From: Lachnospiraceae bacterium
Lineage (GTDB): Bacteria; Bacillota; Clostridia; Lachnospirales; Lachnospiraceae
NCBI GenBank assembly: GCA_021769135.1
Contig: JAETTM010000005.1
Location: forward strand, 43,164-107,163
Reading direction: 5' to 3'
DNA: 64,000 bases
Shown here one piece after another: positions 8,905 to 19,200 of this stretch. The notes under the pieces are model-generated. The model was not told the DNA's origin. It saw only the letters and a program-made list of their open reading frames with translations, and did not search any database. Both the position numbers and the translations under genes were made by a program. Every line of letters starts with the position of its first letter. The first letter of the stretch is position 1.

Positions 8905-10320
8905 ATGATTAAATTTGGTACCGGAGGTTGGAGGGCGATTATCGGGGATGAATTTACGAAGGCAAATATCCAGCTGCTGTCCAAAGCTTTATGCAACAAG
9001 ATGAAAGCGGAGGGGAAAGCCGATAAGGGGATCGTAATCGGCTACGACAGAAGGTTCCTGGCCAAGGAAGCGATGCAGTGGGCAGGGGAAGTGTTTGCGG
9101 CGGAAGGGGTTACCGCTTATTTGATTAACAAATCTTCACCGACTCCTTTAATTATGTTTTATGTGATGAAGCATGAGTTCCCTTATGGGATGATGGTGAC
9201 GGCCAGCCATAATCCGGCTATTTATAACGGGATTAAAGTCTTTACCGCAGGCGGCAGGGATGCGGATGAAAGGCAGACGGAAGATATAGAACGGTATTTG
9301 GCAAATACGGAAGCGGGATCCGTCAAAGGGATGGAGTATGAAAAGGCGCTGGATTCCGGCCTGATTAAGGAAATTTATCCGTTGAACGAGTATTTGGACA
9401 ATATCATATCCGCAGTGAATATGGATGCCATAAGGGAGAAAGGGCTAAAAGTAGTGCTGGATCCTTTGTATGGGGTTAGCGAAACGTCCCTGGCAACGAT
9501 ATTACATACGGCCAGATGCGAGCTGACTGTGATTCACGACAGGCATGATACGCTTTTTGGCGGTAAACTGCCCGCTCCTAACGCGGCCACCCTCCGCCCC
9601 CTCCAGAATGCGGTAATCGATTATAAGGCGGATATCGGTATCGCTACGGACGGGGATGCGGATAGGATTGGCATAATCGACGATACGGGGCGTTTCCTGC
9701 ACCCCAATGATATTTTGGTATTGCTTTACTATTATCTGGTGAAATATAAAGGATGGAAAGGCCCGGTAGTGCGGAATATCGCCACGACCCATATGCTGGA
9801 TAAAGTGGCGGACAAGTTCGGGCAGAAGTGCTACGAAGTTCCGGTAGGGTTTAAACATATTTCTGCGAAGATGAATGAGACCGGGGCGATTATCGGCGGC
9901 GAGTCATCGGGAGGGCTGACGGTGCTCGGGCATATTAACGGGAAGGACGGCATTTATGCAGCGGCGCTTTTAGTGGAAATGATTGCCGTGACAGGAAAGA
10001 AATTATCCCGGATTTACAGGGAGATTGAAGAAGAATGCGGCTCTATTTTCATGGAGGAAAGGGATTACAAATTTAATCGGGAAAAGAAGGATGAGATGCA
10101 CAAGCTGCTCATGGAAGAGAAGAAGCTGCCGGAGCTTCCCTACGAAATCGACAGGGTTTCCTATTTGGACGGCAGCAAGGTATACTTTAAAAACGGCGGC
10201 TGGGTGATTGGAAGATTTTCCGGAACAGAACCTCTTATCCGTATATTCTGCGAAATGCCGGAACTAAGCATGGCAAAGCAGGTTTGCGATATTTATGAAG
10301 ATTTTTTGGGGTTAAAATAG
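8905..10320 (+). CDS. Phosphoglucomutase/phosphomannomutase family protein
   Basis: A 471-residue alpha-D-phosphohexomutase that moves phosphate between C1 and C6 of hexoses through a phosphoserine. Residues about 96-103 read VTASHNPA with the catalytic Ser. Metal-binding DGDADR is near residue 249, and the sugar-binding loop GGESSGG is near residue 332. C-terminal phosphate-contact residues lie in RFSGTEPLIRIF. The N-terminal KFGTGGWRAIIGDEF is typical of the PgcA-like clostridial branch. It follows the permease by 62 bp. Hexose specificity cannot be read from the sequence. Confidence 0.92.
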   Translation: MIKFGTGGWRAIIGDEFTKANIQLLSKALCNKMKAEGKADKGIVIGYDRRFLAKEAMQWAGEVFAAEGVTAYLINKSSPTPLIMFYVMKHEFPYGMMVTASHNPAIYNGIKVFTAGGRDADERQTEDIERYLANTEAGSVKGMEYEKALDSGLIKEIYPLNEYLDNIISAVNMDAIREKGLKVVLDPLYGVSETSLATILHTARCELTVIHDRHDTLFGGKLPAPNAATLRPLQNAVIDYKADIGIATDGDADRIGIIDDTGRFLHPNDILVLLYYYLVKYKGWKGPVVRNIATTHMLDKVADKFGQKCYEVPVGFKHISAKMNETGAIIGGESSGGLTVLGHINGKDGIYAAALLVEMIAVTGKKLSRIYREIEEECGSIFMEERDYKFNREKKDEMHKLLMEEKKLPELPYEIDRVSYLDGSKVYFKNGGWVIGRFSGTEPLIRIFCEMPELSMAKQVCDIYEDFLGLK

Positions 10321-10448
10321 GGAAAAACAGAAAAAGTATTGACATATTCTTCAATATGGTGAAAACTATAGATAAAGGCCATAAGGTTCCTTTGCCAGCA
10401 TATCGACGGCAGGGCATATGGCTAATAAGAGAAAATGAGGATGAGTAG

Positions 10449-11816
10449 ATGGCATTTGGAAAGAAAAAAACGGTACTTATGAAAGCAGTTTCGGAGATGA
10501 AGGATGCGGATTACTCTCAGATACCGGAACTAGGGGGAATGTATAAAAGATTATCCAGCGGGAGAAAGCAGTTTACGGAAGTACTGGATAAGAACATTAA
10601 AGCGGTGATGTTGATTAGTTCCCTCGATTTGACAATGCAGCATCATACGGAACAGATTATGGAGATATCCCACAGCGTGGCGGCAGCTACGGAAGCTATT
10701 TTCGGTGCGGTGGATAACTCATCGTTTGCTGACGGAAGGGCGAATAACCAGCAGGAGGAGCTGACGAATACGATTATTCACGTTTCGGAAGAGATGAGCG
10801 AGGTATATAAGAAAATAGAAGTGGGGCAGGATGAGTTGACAGCGATTAAAGAACTGTCCCGACAGACCATTGAGATTTCCCAGGAAATGCAGAGGGATAT
10901 GAATGAGCTGTTCGAAGTGATTAACCAGATGAATGAAGTGATTGCAGGGATAGACGCTATATCGATGCAGACGAACCTGTTGGCGTTGAACGCTTCCATT
11001 GAGGCCGCCCGGGCTGGGGAAGCGGGTAAAGGCTTTGCAATTGTGGCGGATGAAATACGCGGGCTGGCAGAGCAGACCCAGAGGCTGACGGGAGATATGG
11101 GAAATTTTGTGGAGGGCATTAAAGATGCATCCCAGAAGAGCACGAGGAGCGCTACGAGTACCATTGAGGCTTTGGGCGATATGACGGAGAAAATTGAGAA
11201 TGTGTGGGAGATAAACAATGAAAATAAATCCCATGTATCCAAGGTGGACGAATCTATCAGCTCCCTTGCGGCAGTCAGCGAAGAAATCAGCAGTTCTATG
11301 GCTGAAATGGAAAATCAGCTGAAAAGCAACACGGTAGTGATGCGGGATGTAAGCAATCAGCTGAAAAAAGCGGTGGAACCGGTGGAAGAGATAGAACAGA
11401 CGCTGGATAACGCGGTAAAACAGATGGGGGATATGACAGAAGATGCTTTCTACCATTTGGAGAACCAGGAATTTTCCAAGTATTTGAGCAATGCTATTAA
11501 TGCGCATAGGTTATGGCTTGGCAATCTGAAGAAGATGGTTGACAACAGGGCGATTGTGCCGTTGCAGCTAAATTCTTCCAAGTGCGGCTTTGGGCACTTC
11601 TATTATGCCATGACACCCAAAATACCGGGAGTGAAGCCTGTTTGGGATGCTTTAGGCCCTAAACATCAGCAGTTCCATCAATATGGAGGTGCGGTTATGG
11701 ATGCCTTGCGAGATGATGACTATGCAAAGGCTGAAAGCATATATCGGGAAGCGGAAGCTTATTCAAGGGAATTGATTAAAGATATGGAGACTATTATACA
11801 GCTTTCCAGGGCTTAA
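10449..11816 (+). CDS. Soluble methyl-accepting chemotaxis protein with C-terminal CZB domain
   Basis: A 455-residue protein with no transmembrane segment. The signalling hairpin tip reads [20 protein letters not shown] then [17 protein letters not shown] (residues about 172-200), which binds CheA/CheW. Heptad coiled coils flank it. Residues about 345-450 form a chemoreceptor zinc-binding (CZB) domain: [23 protein letters not shown], and HQQFHQYGG with the His/Cys ligands. CZB domains sense zinc or oxidation state (hypochlorous acid in TlpD). As a cytoplasmic receptor it would sense an internal signal. No chemotaxis genes are adjacent. The upstream TTGACA at 10339 lacks a well-spaced -10. Confidence 0.88.
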   Translation: MAFGKKKTVLMKAVSEMKDADYSQIPELGGMYKRLSSGRKQFTEVLDKNIKAVMLISSLDLTMQHHTEQIMEISHSVAAATEAIFGAVDNSSFADGRANNQQEELTNTIIHVSEEMSEVYKKIEVGQDELTAIKELSRQTIEISQEMQRDMNELFEVINQMNEVIAGIDAISMQTNLLALNASIEAARAGEAGKGFAIVADEIRGLAEQTQRLTGDMGNFVEGIKDASQKSTRSATSTIEALGDMTEKIENVWEINNENKSHVSKVDESISSLAAVSEEISSSMAEMENQLKSNTVVMRDVSNQLKKAVEPVEEIEQTLDNAVKQMGDMTEDAFYHLENQEFSKYLSNAINAHRLWLGNLKKMVDNRAIVPLQLNSSKCGFGHFYYAMTPKIPGVKPVWDALGPKHQQFHQYGGAVMDALRDDDYAKAESIYREAEAYSRELIKDMETIIQLSRA

Positions 11817-11849
11817 GAAGAGATGAAGTATAAATAAAGTATGGCGGAC

Positions 11850-11913
11850 GTAACAGTTCAGCCGAAAGGCTGAACTGTTACTGGCGGACAGCGGGTTTCG
11901 TTGTCCGCTTTTT
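11850..11913 (+). terminator. Tandem hairpins ending in an intrinsic terminator
   Basis: The first hairpin is a perfect 14-bp stem (GTAACAGTTCAGCC, loop GAAA, 11850-11881). The second is GCGGACA/TGTCCGC (11884-11908) followed by TTTTT. It terminates the chemoreceptor gene. A second GCGGAC at 11844 could compete for the TGTCCGC arm. Confidence 0.75.
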
Positions 11914-11941
11914 ACCTTGTGGGAAACGGCGGCGGAAATTG

Positions 11942-12745
11942 ATGAAAGTGAATGAAGATAGGAAAGGCTTATTGAAGGGTATTGAGTGTTTTGCCCTGGA
12001 TATGGATGGAACGATATATTCGGGCGAGCGGTGGATAGACGGGGCTAAGGATTTCCTGGAAGCGATAGAGCGGCTGGGAAAAAGATATGTGTTTGTCACC
12101 AATAACTCTTCCAAAAGCCCGGAGGTTTATGTGGAGAAGCTGGAACGGATGGGGCTGGAAGCCGGGGTTGATAAAATCATCACTTCGGGCCAGGCGGCCA
12201 TCGCTTTTTTGAAAAAGCATTATCCGGGCCAGCGGATATTTCTGTTAGGAAATGATTTGCTGAAGGCGGAGTTTGCGGACGAGGGGCTTTGCCTGGAAGA
12301 AGAAAGCCCGGATGTGGTAGTGACGGCCTTCGATACAACGCTGGATTATAAGAAGATGTGTAAAGTATGCGATTTCGTGCGGAGAGGGCTGCCTTACATT
12401 GCCACTCATCCCGATTATAACTGCCCTACGGAGGACGGATTTATTCCGGATGCGGGGGCAATCCATGCTTTTATCCATGCCTCGACGGGCAGATATCCGG
12501 ACAGGATTATCGGCAAGCCTAATGGGGATATTATTGATTACCTTGTGGAAAGGACCGGTGCGGAGAGGGAGAAGATTGCTATGGTAGGGGACCGGCTCTA
12601 TACGGATATTGCGGCGGGGAAGAAGAACGGGCTAAAGGGCGTGCTGGTGTTAAGCGGGGAAGCATCCATAAGGGATTTGGTGGAATCGGAGGTGCAGCCG
12701 GATTTGGCGTTTGCATCGGTGAAGGAAATGATCCCATTCCTTTGA
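11942..12745 (+). CDS. HAD superfamily IIA phosphatase (NagD-like)
   Basis: A 267-residue protein. The nucleophile motif is DMDGTIYSGE (about residue 19), with FVTNNSSKSPEVY as motif II. IGKPNGDIIDYL supplies the Lys, and MVGDRLYTDIAAGKKNGLKGVLVLSGE supplies motif III. The cap domain between motifs II and III places it in subfamily IIA with NagD and p-nitrophenyl phosphatases. These remove phosphate from nucleoside or sugar phosphates in the cytoplasm. I took ATG 11942; a TTG lies directly before it and the ribosome binding site is weak. The true substrate is unknown. Confidence 0.88.
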   Translation: MKVNEDRKGLLKGIECFALDMDGTIYSGERWIDGAKDFLEAIERLGKRYVFVTNNSSKSPEVYVEKLERMGLEAGVDKIITSGQAAIAFLKKHYPGQRIFLLGNDLLKAEFADEGLCLEEESPDVVVTAFDTTLDYKKMCKVCDFVRRGLPYIATHPDYNCPTEDGFIPDAGAIHAFIHASTGRYPDRIIGKPNGDIIDYLVERTGAEREKIAMVGDRLYTDIAAGKKNGLKGVLVLSGEASIRDLVESEVQPDLAFASVKEMIPFL

Positions 12746-12793
12746 GGATTCGGCCATCGAAGGCTCTGGCCGGGGAAAAAGTAGAAGAAAGGC

Positions 12794-15700
12794 ATGGATG
12801 TGGGTATGGAACTTAGATTTTATTTCGGGGCTTCGGGAGCCGGGAAAAGTACAAAACTGCATAATGAAATCGTAAGGCGTTCCATGGAAGAGCCGAAAAC
12901 CAATTTTCTTGTAATCGTGCCCGACCAGTTCACGATGCAGACCCAGATGGATCTTGTAAAAGCCCATCCTAAGAAAGGGATTATGAATATCGATGTACTC
13001 AGCTTCGGCAGGCTTTCCCACAGGATATTGGAGGAAGTGGGCGGCGACGGGCGCACGGTATTGGACGATACGGGAAAGAGCCTGGTGCTTCGCAAGGTGG
13101 CGGAAAACATCAGTGAGGAGATGCCGGTAATCGGCGGAAATTTAGGTAAAATAGGGTATATCCATGAAGTTAAATCGGCGCTTTCCGAGTTTATGCAATA
13201 TGGCATCGGCATAAAAGAGCTGGATGAACTGACGGAATTTGCGAAAAAGAGGGGAGCGCTGTACCATAAGCTGAAGGATTTAGGGGTGCTTTACAGGAAT
13301 TTCCTTCAATTTATCCAGGAAAAATATATTACTACGGAAGAGACTTTGGACATGCTTTGCCGTTTGCTTCCCCAGTCTGAGCTGGTAAGGAACAGCGTGG
13401 TGGCGTTCGATGGCTTTACCGGGTTCACGCCTGTTCAGAACCGGCTGATTCAGCGGATTATGTGCCTGGCAAAAGAGGTAATCGTAACGGCGGTGATGGA
13501 GGGCGGGGAGAAAAACCCCTATGCGCAAGGCGGGGAGCAGCAGCTTTTTTATTTAAGCAAAAAGACGGCATCGGATTTGATAAAGCTGGCGAAGGAGGAA
13601 AATGTTCCCCGGGGGAAGGATATTTTTATCCGTCCAAAGGAACTGCCCAGGTTTGCCGGGAACAGGGAAATGCAGCATTTGGAGAAATATTTGTTCCGTT
13701 ATCCGGCGAAGCCTTACAACGGGGAAAACAAGGCGCTGCATTTGCTGGAAGCTTCTTCCCCAAGGGAAGAGGTGAGGCAGATTTGCATTAAAATACGGGA
13801 ATTAACCCGTAAAGGGGATTATTGCTATCGTGATTTTGCGATTGTAGCGGGCAATCTGGAGACTTATGCCTCCCATGTGGAAGCGGAGGCGGAAAAATTC
13901 GGCATTCCGGTTTATATGGATTATACGAAGGGGATTCTTTTAAACCCCTTTATCGAATACATACGAAGCGCATGGAAGCTGGTAACGGATAATTTCACTT
14001 ATGAATCGGTATTCCATTATTTGCGCAGCGGGCTGACAGGGTTCGATAGGGAAGATACGGACAAGCTGGAAAACTATGTCATGGCCTGCGGCATCAGCGG
14101 AAAGAAGAAATGGTCTTCCCTTTTTACCGCTTTGCCGGGAGGGATGGAAGAGGAAGAACTGGCAGCCCTCAACGAAATGAGACAGAAGATGATGGAGCAG
14201 CTGTCGCCCCTGCTGGAGAAAGGGATGGAGACGGCCGGGGAGAAAATAAGGGCGTTGTACTATTTTATTACCCGGAACCAGGTGCAGGAAAAGCTTGCGG
14301 TTTATGAAAGGATGTTCGAAGGGGAAGGGGATATGTCCAGGGCGAGGGAGTACGGGCAGATTTACCGCCTGGTGATGGACCTTTTAGACCAGATAGAAAG
14401 CCTGCTGTCCGGGGAAAAGATGGGCAGGAAGGAGTTCGCCGATATTCTGGATGCCGGCTTTGGGGAGATTCAGGTAGGAACAATCCCCCAAAATGTGGAC
14501 CGGGTGGTAACAGGGGATATCGAAAGGACGAGGTTGAGGGAAATCAAGGTTTTATTTTTTGTGGGCGTTAATGATGGGAATATTCCGAAAAACGCCGGAG
14601 GCGGAGGGATTATTTCCGATATTGACAGAGAGTTTCTGAAGGAATCCTCCTATGAACTGGCGCCGTCGCCCAGGCAGCAAATGTATATCCAGCGCCTCTA
14701 CTTATATATGAACATGACCAAGCCTTCGGAGCAGCTATATCTTTCTTACAGCAAAGTGAATAACGAAGGAAAAAGCGTGCGTCCGGCATATTTAATCGAT
14801 ACGATAAAGAAGCTGTTTCCGGAACTGTCGGTAGAAAGGCCGGAGCAGAGGGAATTTGAGGAACAGATAGAGTCAAAGCGGGCCGGGTTGGATTATTTTA
14901 CCGGCCTGCTGCGGGAGTATGCGGCTGGAATGCTGAGCGGGGAGGAAGAGAAACGGTTTTTTACCCTGTATCACCTTTATCATGGGGATGAGGAATACCG
15001 GGAGGAAATGGAACGCCTGGTGGATGGGGCGTTTATCCGCTATAAAGGGAAGCCTTTGGGAAAAGAAATTGCCCATCTGCTGTATGGGCAGCAGCTGCTA
15101 AGCAGCGTCAGCCGTCTGGAAAAATATGCGTCCTGTGCCTATGCCCATTTCCTCCAATACGGCCTTTCCCTGAAGGAAAGGGAAGAATATGGATTTGAGG
15201 CGGTGGATATGGGGAATGTATTCCACGGAGTGCTGGAAAATTTCGCCGGGAAGCTGCAGGAAAGGGGCTATAGCTGGTTTGACTTTGAAGAGGAAGCCGG
15301 GGAACGGATACTAGATGAAACCATGGAAGAATATGCGGCGGCCTATGGGGAGACGGTCCTTTACAGCAGCGCGAGGAATGAATATGCTATCGAACGGATG
15401 AAGCGAATTTTGAAGAGGGCGGTCCATACCTTGCAGTATCAGCTGAAAAAAGGAAGCTTTATCCCTGAAAATGTGGAGGTTTCCTTCACCCTGGCGGAGG
15501 ATTTGGAATCGGTGAATATTGCCCTGTCAAAGGAAGAGAAGATGAAGCTGAGGGGCAGAATCGACCGCATCGATACCTATGAAAAGGACGGCAATGTATA
15601 TGTGAAAATCATCGACTATAAGTCGGGGAACAAGAAATTCCAGCTGGCGGCGCTGTATTACGGGCTGCAGCTGCAGCTGGTGGTATATATGAATGCGGCG

Positions 15701-16219
15701 GTGGAAATAGAGCGGCAGAGAAATCCGGGGAAAAAGGTAATACCGGCGGCGCTGCTGTATTATCATGTGGCGGATCCGGTGGTGAAATTTGACGGGGAGA
15801 TGAGCCCGGAGGAATTGGACGTGCAGTTGAAGAAAGAACTGCGGATGACAGGGATTGTAAATGACGATGATTCGGTTATCTCCTATCTGGACAGGGAGTT
15901 CGTGGAGGAATCGGATATTTTGCCGTTGGAGAGGAAGAAGGACGGTTCGCTGAGCGCCAGGTCCAGCGTGGTGAGCGAAGAGGAAATACAGGAAATCTCC
16001 CGGTATGTGAATTTGAAGATAAGGGAAATCGGCTCTGAAATACTGGAAGGAAAGATTGATGTGAACCCGTACAGGCAGGGGGCGGAGACGGCCTGCGATT
16101 ATTGCAGCTTTCAGTCGGTATGCGGATTTGACGGAAGGATTCCGGGGTACAGCTATCGGGAATTGGAAGCGCTGAAAGAGGATGAGGCGATGCAGTTGAT
16201 ATCATCGAACAAATGCTAG
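12794..16219 (+). CDS. addB: ATP-dependent helicase/deoxyribonuclease subunit B
   Basis: A 1141-residue protein that pairs with AddA in double-strand break end resection and Chi recognition. The N-terminus has the Walker A motif GASGAGKST. The C-terminus has the RecB-type nuclease block GRIDRI with KIIDYKSGNKKF. The four cysteines of the iron-sulfur cluster are visible: one in EKYASCAYAHFLQ and three in ACDYCSFQSVCGF close to the end. Start 12794 has GAAAGG very close; ATG 12806 (MELRFYFG) is an equally good family start. addA follows after 76 bp, so the two form an operon. Confidence 0.93.
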   Translation: MDVGMELRFYFGASGAGKSTKLHNEIVRRSMEEPKTNFLVIVPDQFTMQTQMDLVKAHPKKGIMNIDVLSFGRLSHRILEEVGGDGRTVLDDTGKSLVLRKVAENISEEMPVIGGNLGKIGYIHEVKSALSEFMQYGIGIKELDELTEFAKKRGALYHKLKDLGVLYRNFLQFIQEKYITTEETLDMLCRLLPQSELVRNSVVAFDGFTGFTPVQNRLIQRIMCLAKEVIVTAVMEGGEKNPYAQGGEQQLFYLSKKTASDLIKLAKEENVPRGKDIFIRPKELPRFAGNREMQHLEKYLFRYPAKPYNGENKALHLLEASSPREEVRQICIKIRELTRKGDYCYRDFAIVAGNLETYASHVEAEAEKFGIPVYMDYTKGILLNPFIEYIRSAWKLVTDNFTYESVFHYLRSGLTGFDREDTDKLENYVMACGISGKKKWSSLFTALPGGMEEEELAALNEMRQKMMEQLSPLLEKGMETAGEKIRALYYFITRNQVQEKLAVYERMFEGEGDMSRAREYGQIYRLVMDLLDQIESLLSGEKMGRKEFADILDAGFGEIQVGTIPQNVDRVVTGDIERTRLREIKVLFFVGVNDGNIPKNAGGGGIISDIDREFLKESSYELAPSPRQQMYIQRLYLYMNMTKPSEQLYLSYSKVNNEGKSVRPAYLIDTIKKLFPELSVERPEQREFEEQIESKRAGLDYFTGLLREYAAGMLSGEEEKRFFTLYHLYHGDEEYREEMERLVDGAFIRYKGKPLGKEIAHLLYGQQLLSSVSRLEKYASCAYAHFLQYGLSLKEREEYGFEAVDMGNVFHGVLENFAGKLQERGYSWFDFEEEAGERILDETMEEYAAAYGETVLYSSARNEYAIERMKRILKRAVHTLQYQLKKGSFIPENVEVSFTLAEDLESVNIALSKEEKMKLRGRIDRIDTYEKDGNVYVKIIDYKSGNKKFQLAALYYGLQLQLVVYMNAAVEIERQRNPGKKVIPAALLYYHVADPVVKFDGEMSPEELDVQLKKELRMTGIVNDDDSVISYLDREFVEESDILPLERKKDGSLSARSSVVSEEEIQEISRYVNLKIREIGSEILEGKIDVNPYRQGAETACDYCSFQSVCGFDGRIPGYSYRELEALKEDEAMQLISSNKC

Positions 16220-16295
16220 AACGCTGGCACGCGAAGCAGCAGAGAAAAATGCGGCTGAGTTTGGATGGAAGCGCCACACGGAAATGAGGTTTTAT

Positions 16296-19200
16296 ATGGG
16301 AGTGAAATACACGCCACAACAGCAGCAGGTAATCGATACCAGGGGATGCAATCTTCTTGTGTCGGCGGCGGCCGGTTCGGGGAAAACGGCTGTCCTTACG
16401 GAGCGCATCGTAAAAATGATAAGCGATGAGACAAAGCCGGTAGATATCGACCGGCTGCTCGTAGTGACCTTTACCAATGCGGCTGCGGCAGAAATGAGGG
16501 AGAGAATCGGGGAAGCGATTGGGAAAAGGCTGGAAGCGCAGCCGGATAACGAGCATCTGCAAAAGCAGGCTACCCTGGTGCATAATGCCCAGATTACAAC
16601 GATTGATAGTTTCTGTATGTTTGTGATTCGGAATAATTTCAACGATATCGGGCTGGACCCGGGATTCCGCGTGGCGGATGAAGGGGAGTTAAAGCTGTTA
16701 AAGCAGGATGTAATGAAAGAACTGTTGGAGGAAAGGTTTGCCGGGCGTGATGAGGACTTTTTGCATTGCGTGGAATACTTTAGCACGGGAAACCGGGATG
16801 ATGCCATTGAGGGGCATATTTTGAAGCTTTATCAGTTCGCGGAAAGCAACCCCTGGCCGGAAGAGTGGCTGGAAGAGAGGAAAGGGGATTACGGAATCAG
16901 GGATTTGGATGAACTGGAAAGGGCAAAGTTCGTCCGGTTCGGGCTGGAACAGGCGGGGAGGATGGCCGAAGACTGTCTGTTGAGGATGGAAGACTGCATT
17001 AAAATATGCCAACAGCCGGACGGCCCTTATATGTATGGGGAAATATTGGAAAAAGAGGCCGAAGCCTTACAGAAGCTGACCGGGGTGAAAAGATACGGGG
17101 AAGGCTATGCCCTTTTTCAGGGGATGACTTTCGGCAGGCTGCCATCAAAAAAAGACAGCTCCGTTTCTGCGCAAAAGCGGGAAATGGTACAGGAAATCCG
17201 CAAAGGGATCAAAGGAACAATAAAAAATATCTGCGGGAAATTTTTCCCTGCCCCTCCGGAAACGGCGCTGGAATATATAAAAGGCAGCAGCGGCGCGGTG
17301 CGCACGCTGATTGATTTGACGCTGGCATTCAAGGAAGCTTTGGACAGGAAGAAGAGGGAAAGCAATATTATCGATTTTTCGGATATGGAGCATCTGGCCT
17401 TGTCCATATTGGTGAGGAAGACGGAAGGGAACAGGGAATTAAAATCTTATGTGCCCAGCCCGGCGGCCCTGGATTACCGGGAATATTTTGAAGAAATTTT
17501 AATCGACGAATATCAGGACAGCAATCTGGTGCAGGAGATGATTCTGGAAAGCATTTCCGGGGAGGAAAACGGGAAATTCAACCGTTTCATGGTGGGGGAT
17601 GTGAAGCAGAGTATCTACAAATTCCGCCTGGCCAGGCCGGAAATTTTCATGGAAAAATATGAAGAATACGGAAAAGAAAAGGCGGAAAACGGAAAAGAAA
17701 AAGCAGAAAACGGGAACGAAAGGGCAAAAAAAAGGCGGATAGATTTGCACAAAAATTTCCGCAGCAGACAGGAAGTGCTGGATAGCGTGAACTTTATCTT
17801 TTCCCGCATTATGGGGAAACGCCTGGGGGGCATAGAGTATGATGAAGATGCGGCGCTTTATCCGGGAGCCTCATATCCTGCGCACGGGGAAGAGGGGGGA
17901 AAATCGCCTAACTGCACGGAACTGCTGCTGATTCGGAAGGAAGCGGAAGAAGAGAACGGGGAAGGCGGCGGAGCCGGGCCAGGGCAGCAGGAGGGAAAGA
18001 AATTGTCGGACAGGCAGCGGGAGGCATATGCGGTTGCAAAGCGAATTAAAGAGCTGGCAGGGCATTTCCTGGTGACGGACAAAGAGAGCGGGGAACTGCG
18101 AAAGGCATCTTATAAAGATATTGTAATTTTGCTGCGCACCAATGCGGGTTGGGATGAAGACTTTAAGAGCATCCTGAAAGAGGAAGGGATTCCATCCCAT
18201 GTCCTCTCAAGGACAGGATATTTTGCGGCGAAAGAAATCCGCGTGTTGCTGCAATTATTGCGGGTATTGGATAACCCCAATCAGGATATCCCACTTTTCG
18301 GCGTACTGCAATCCTTTTTCGGCGGTTTTACCGATGAGGAAACGGCATATATCAGAGGGATAGCGGAGGACAGGAAGAAGAGCCTGTATTTTTGCCTGAA
18401 GGAGGGAGTGAAGGAAGAAGGCAGAGCGGGAAGGGAAGGAGAAACAGAGGAGCGTAGAGAAGAGGAAAATGGCGAACCTAAATTGAAAAAAGGGCTGAAA
18501 GAAAAAATATCCGCCTTTCTTAATTTTCTGGATGAATATAGGGATAAGACGGTATATTTGCCGATTCATGATTTGCTTCAGGATATAATCACCCGGACCG
18601 GCTATGGGAACTATGTGGCGGCGCTGCCCGGAGGGAGCCAAAGGCAGGCCAATGTGCAGATGCTTCTGGAAAAAGCATCGGCTTTCCAGCAGACCAGCTA
18701 TTATGGGCTGTTTCATTTTGTACGCTACATGGAACAGCTGGAAAAATATGATGTGGATTATGGGGAAGCCAACATTCTGGATGAAAATGCGGATGTAGTG
18801 AGGATTATGAGCATCCATAAGAGCAAAGGGCTGGAATTTCCGATTTGTTTTGTATGCGGCCTTGCCAAAAAGTTCAATATGCAGGATATGAACGGGAAAA
18901 TGATTGCGGATGTGGGCATGGGCATCGGCGTGGATTATGTGGACGTGGAGCATAGGTTGCAGGGGAAGACGCTTAGAAAAAATATGATTGGCGAGAAAAT
19001 GCGCCTGGATAACCTGGGGGAAGAACTGCGCGTTCTTTATGTGGCATTGACCCGCGCCAGGGAAAAGCTGATTATGACAGGCATCATTGACAAACCGGAA
19101 AAGAAGCTGGCCATGCTGCTTCCCGTAGCGGGCCGGGGAAACGGGCAGCTGGCTTATGGGGAATTGGCGGGGGCGGGGAATTATCTTGACTTTCTACTGC

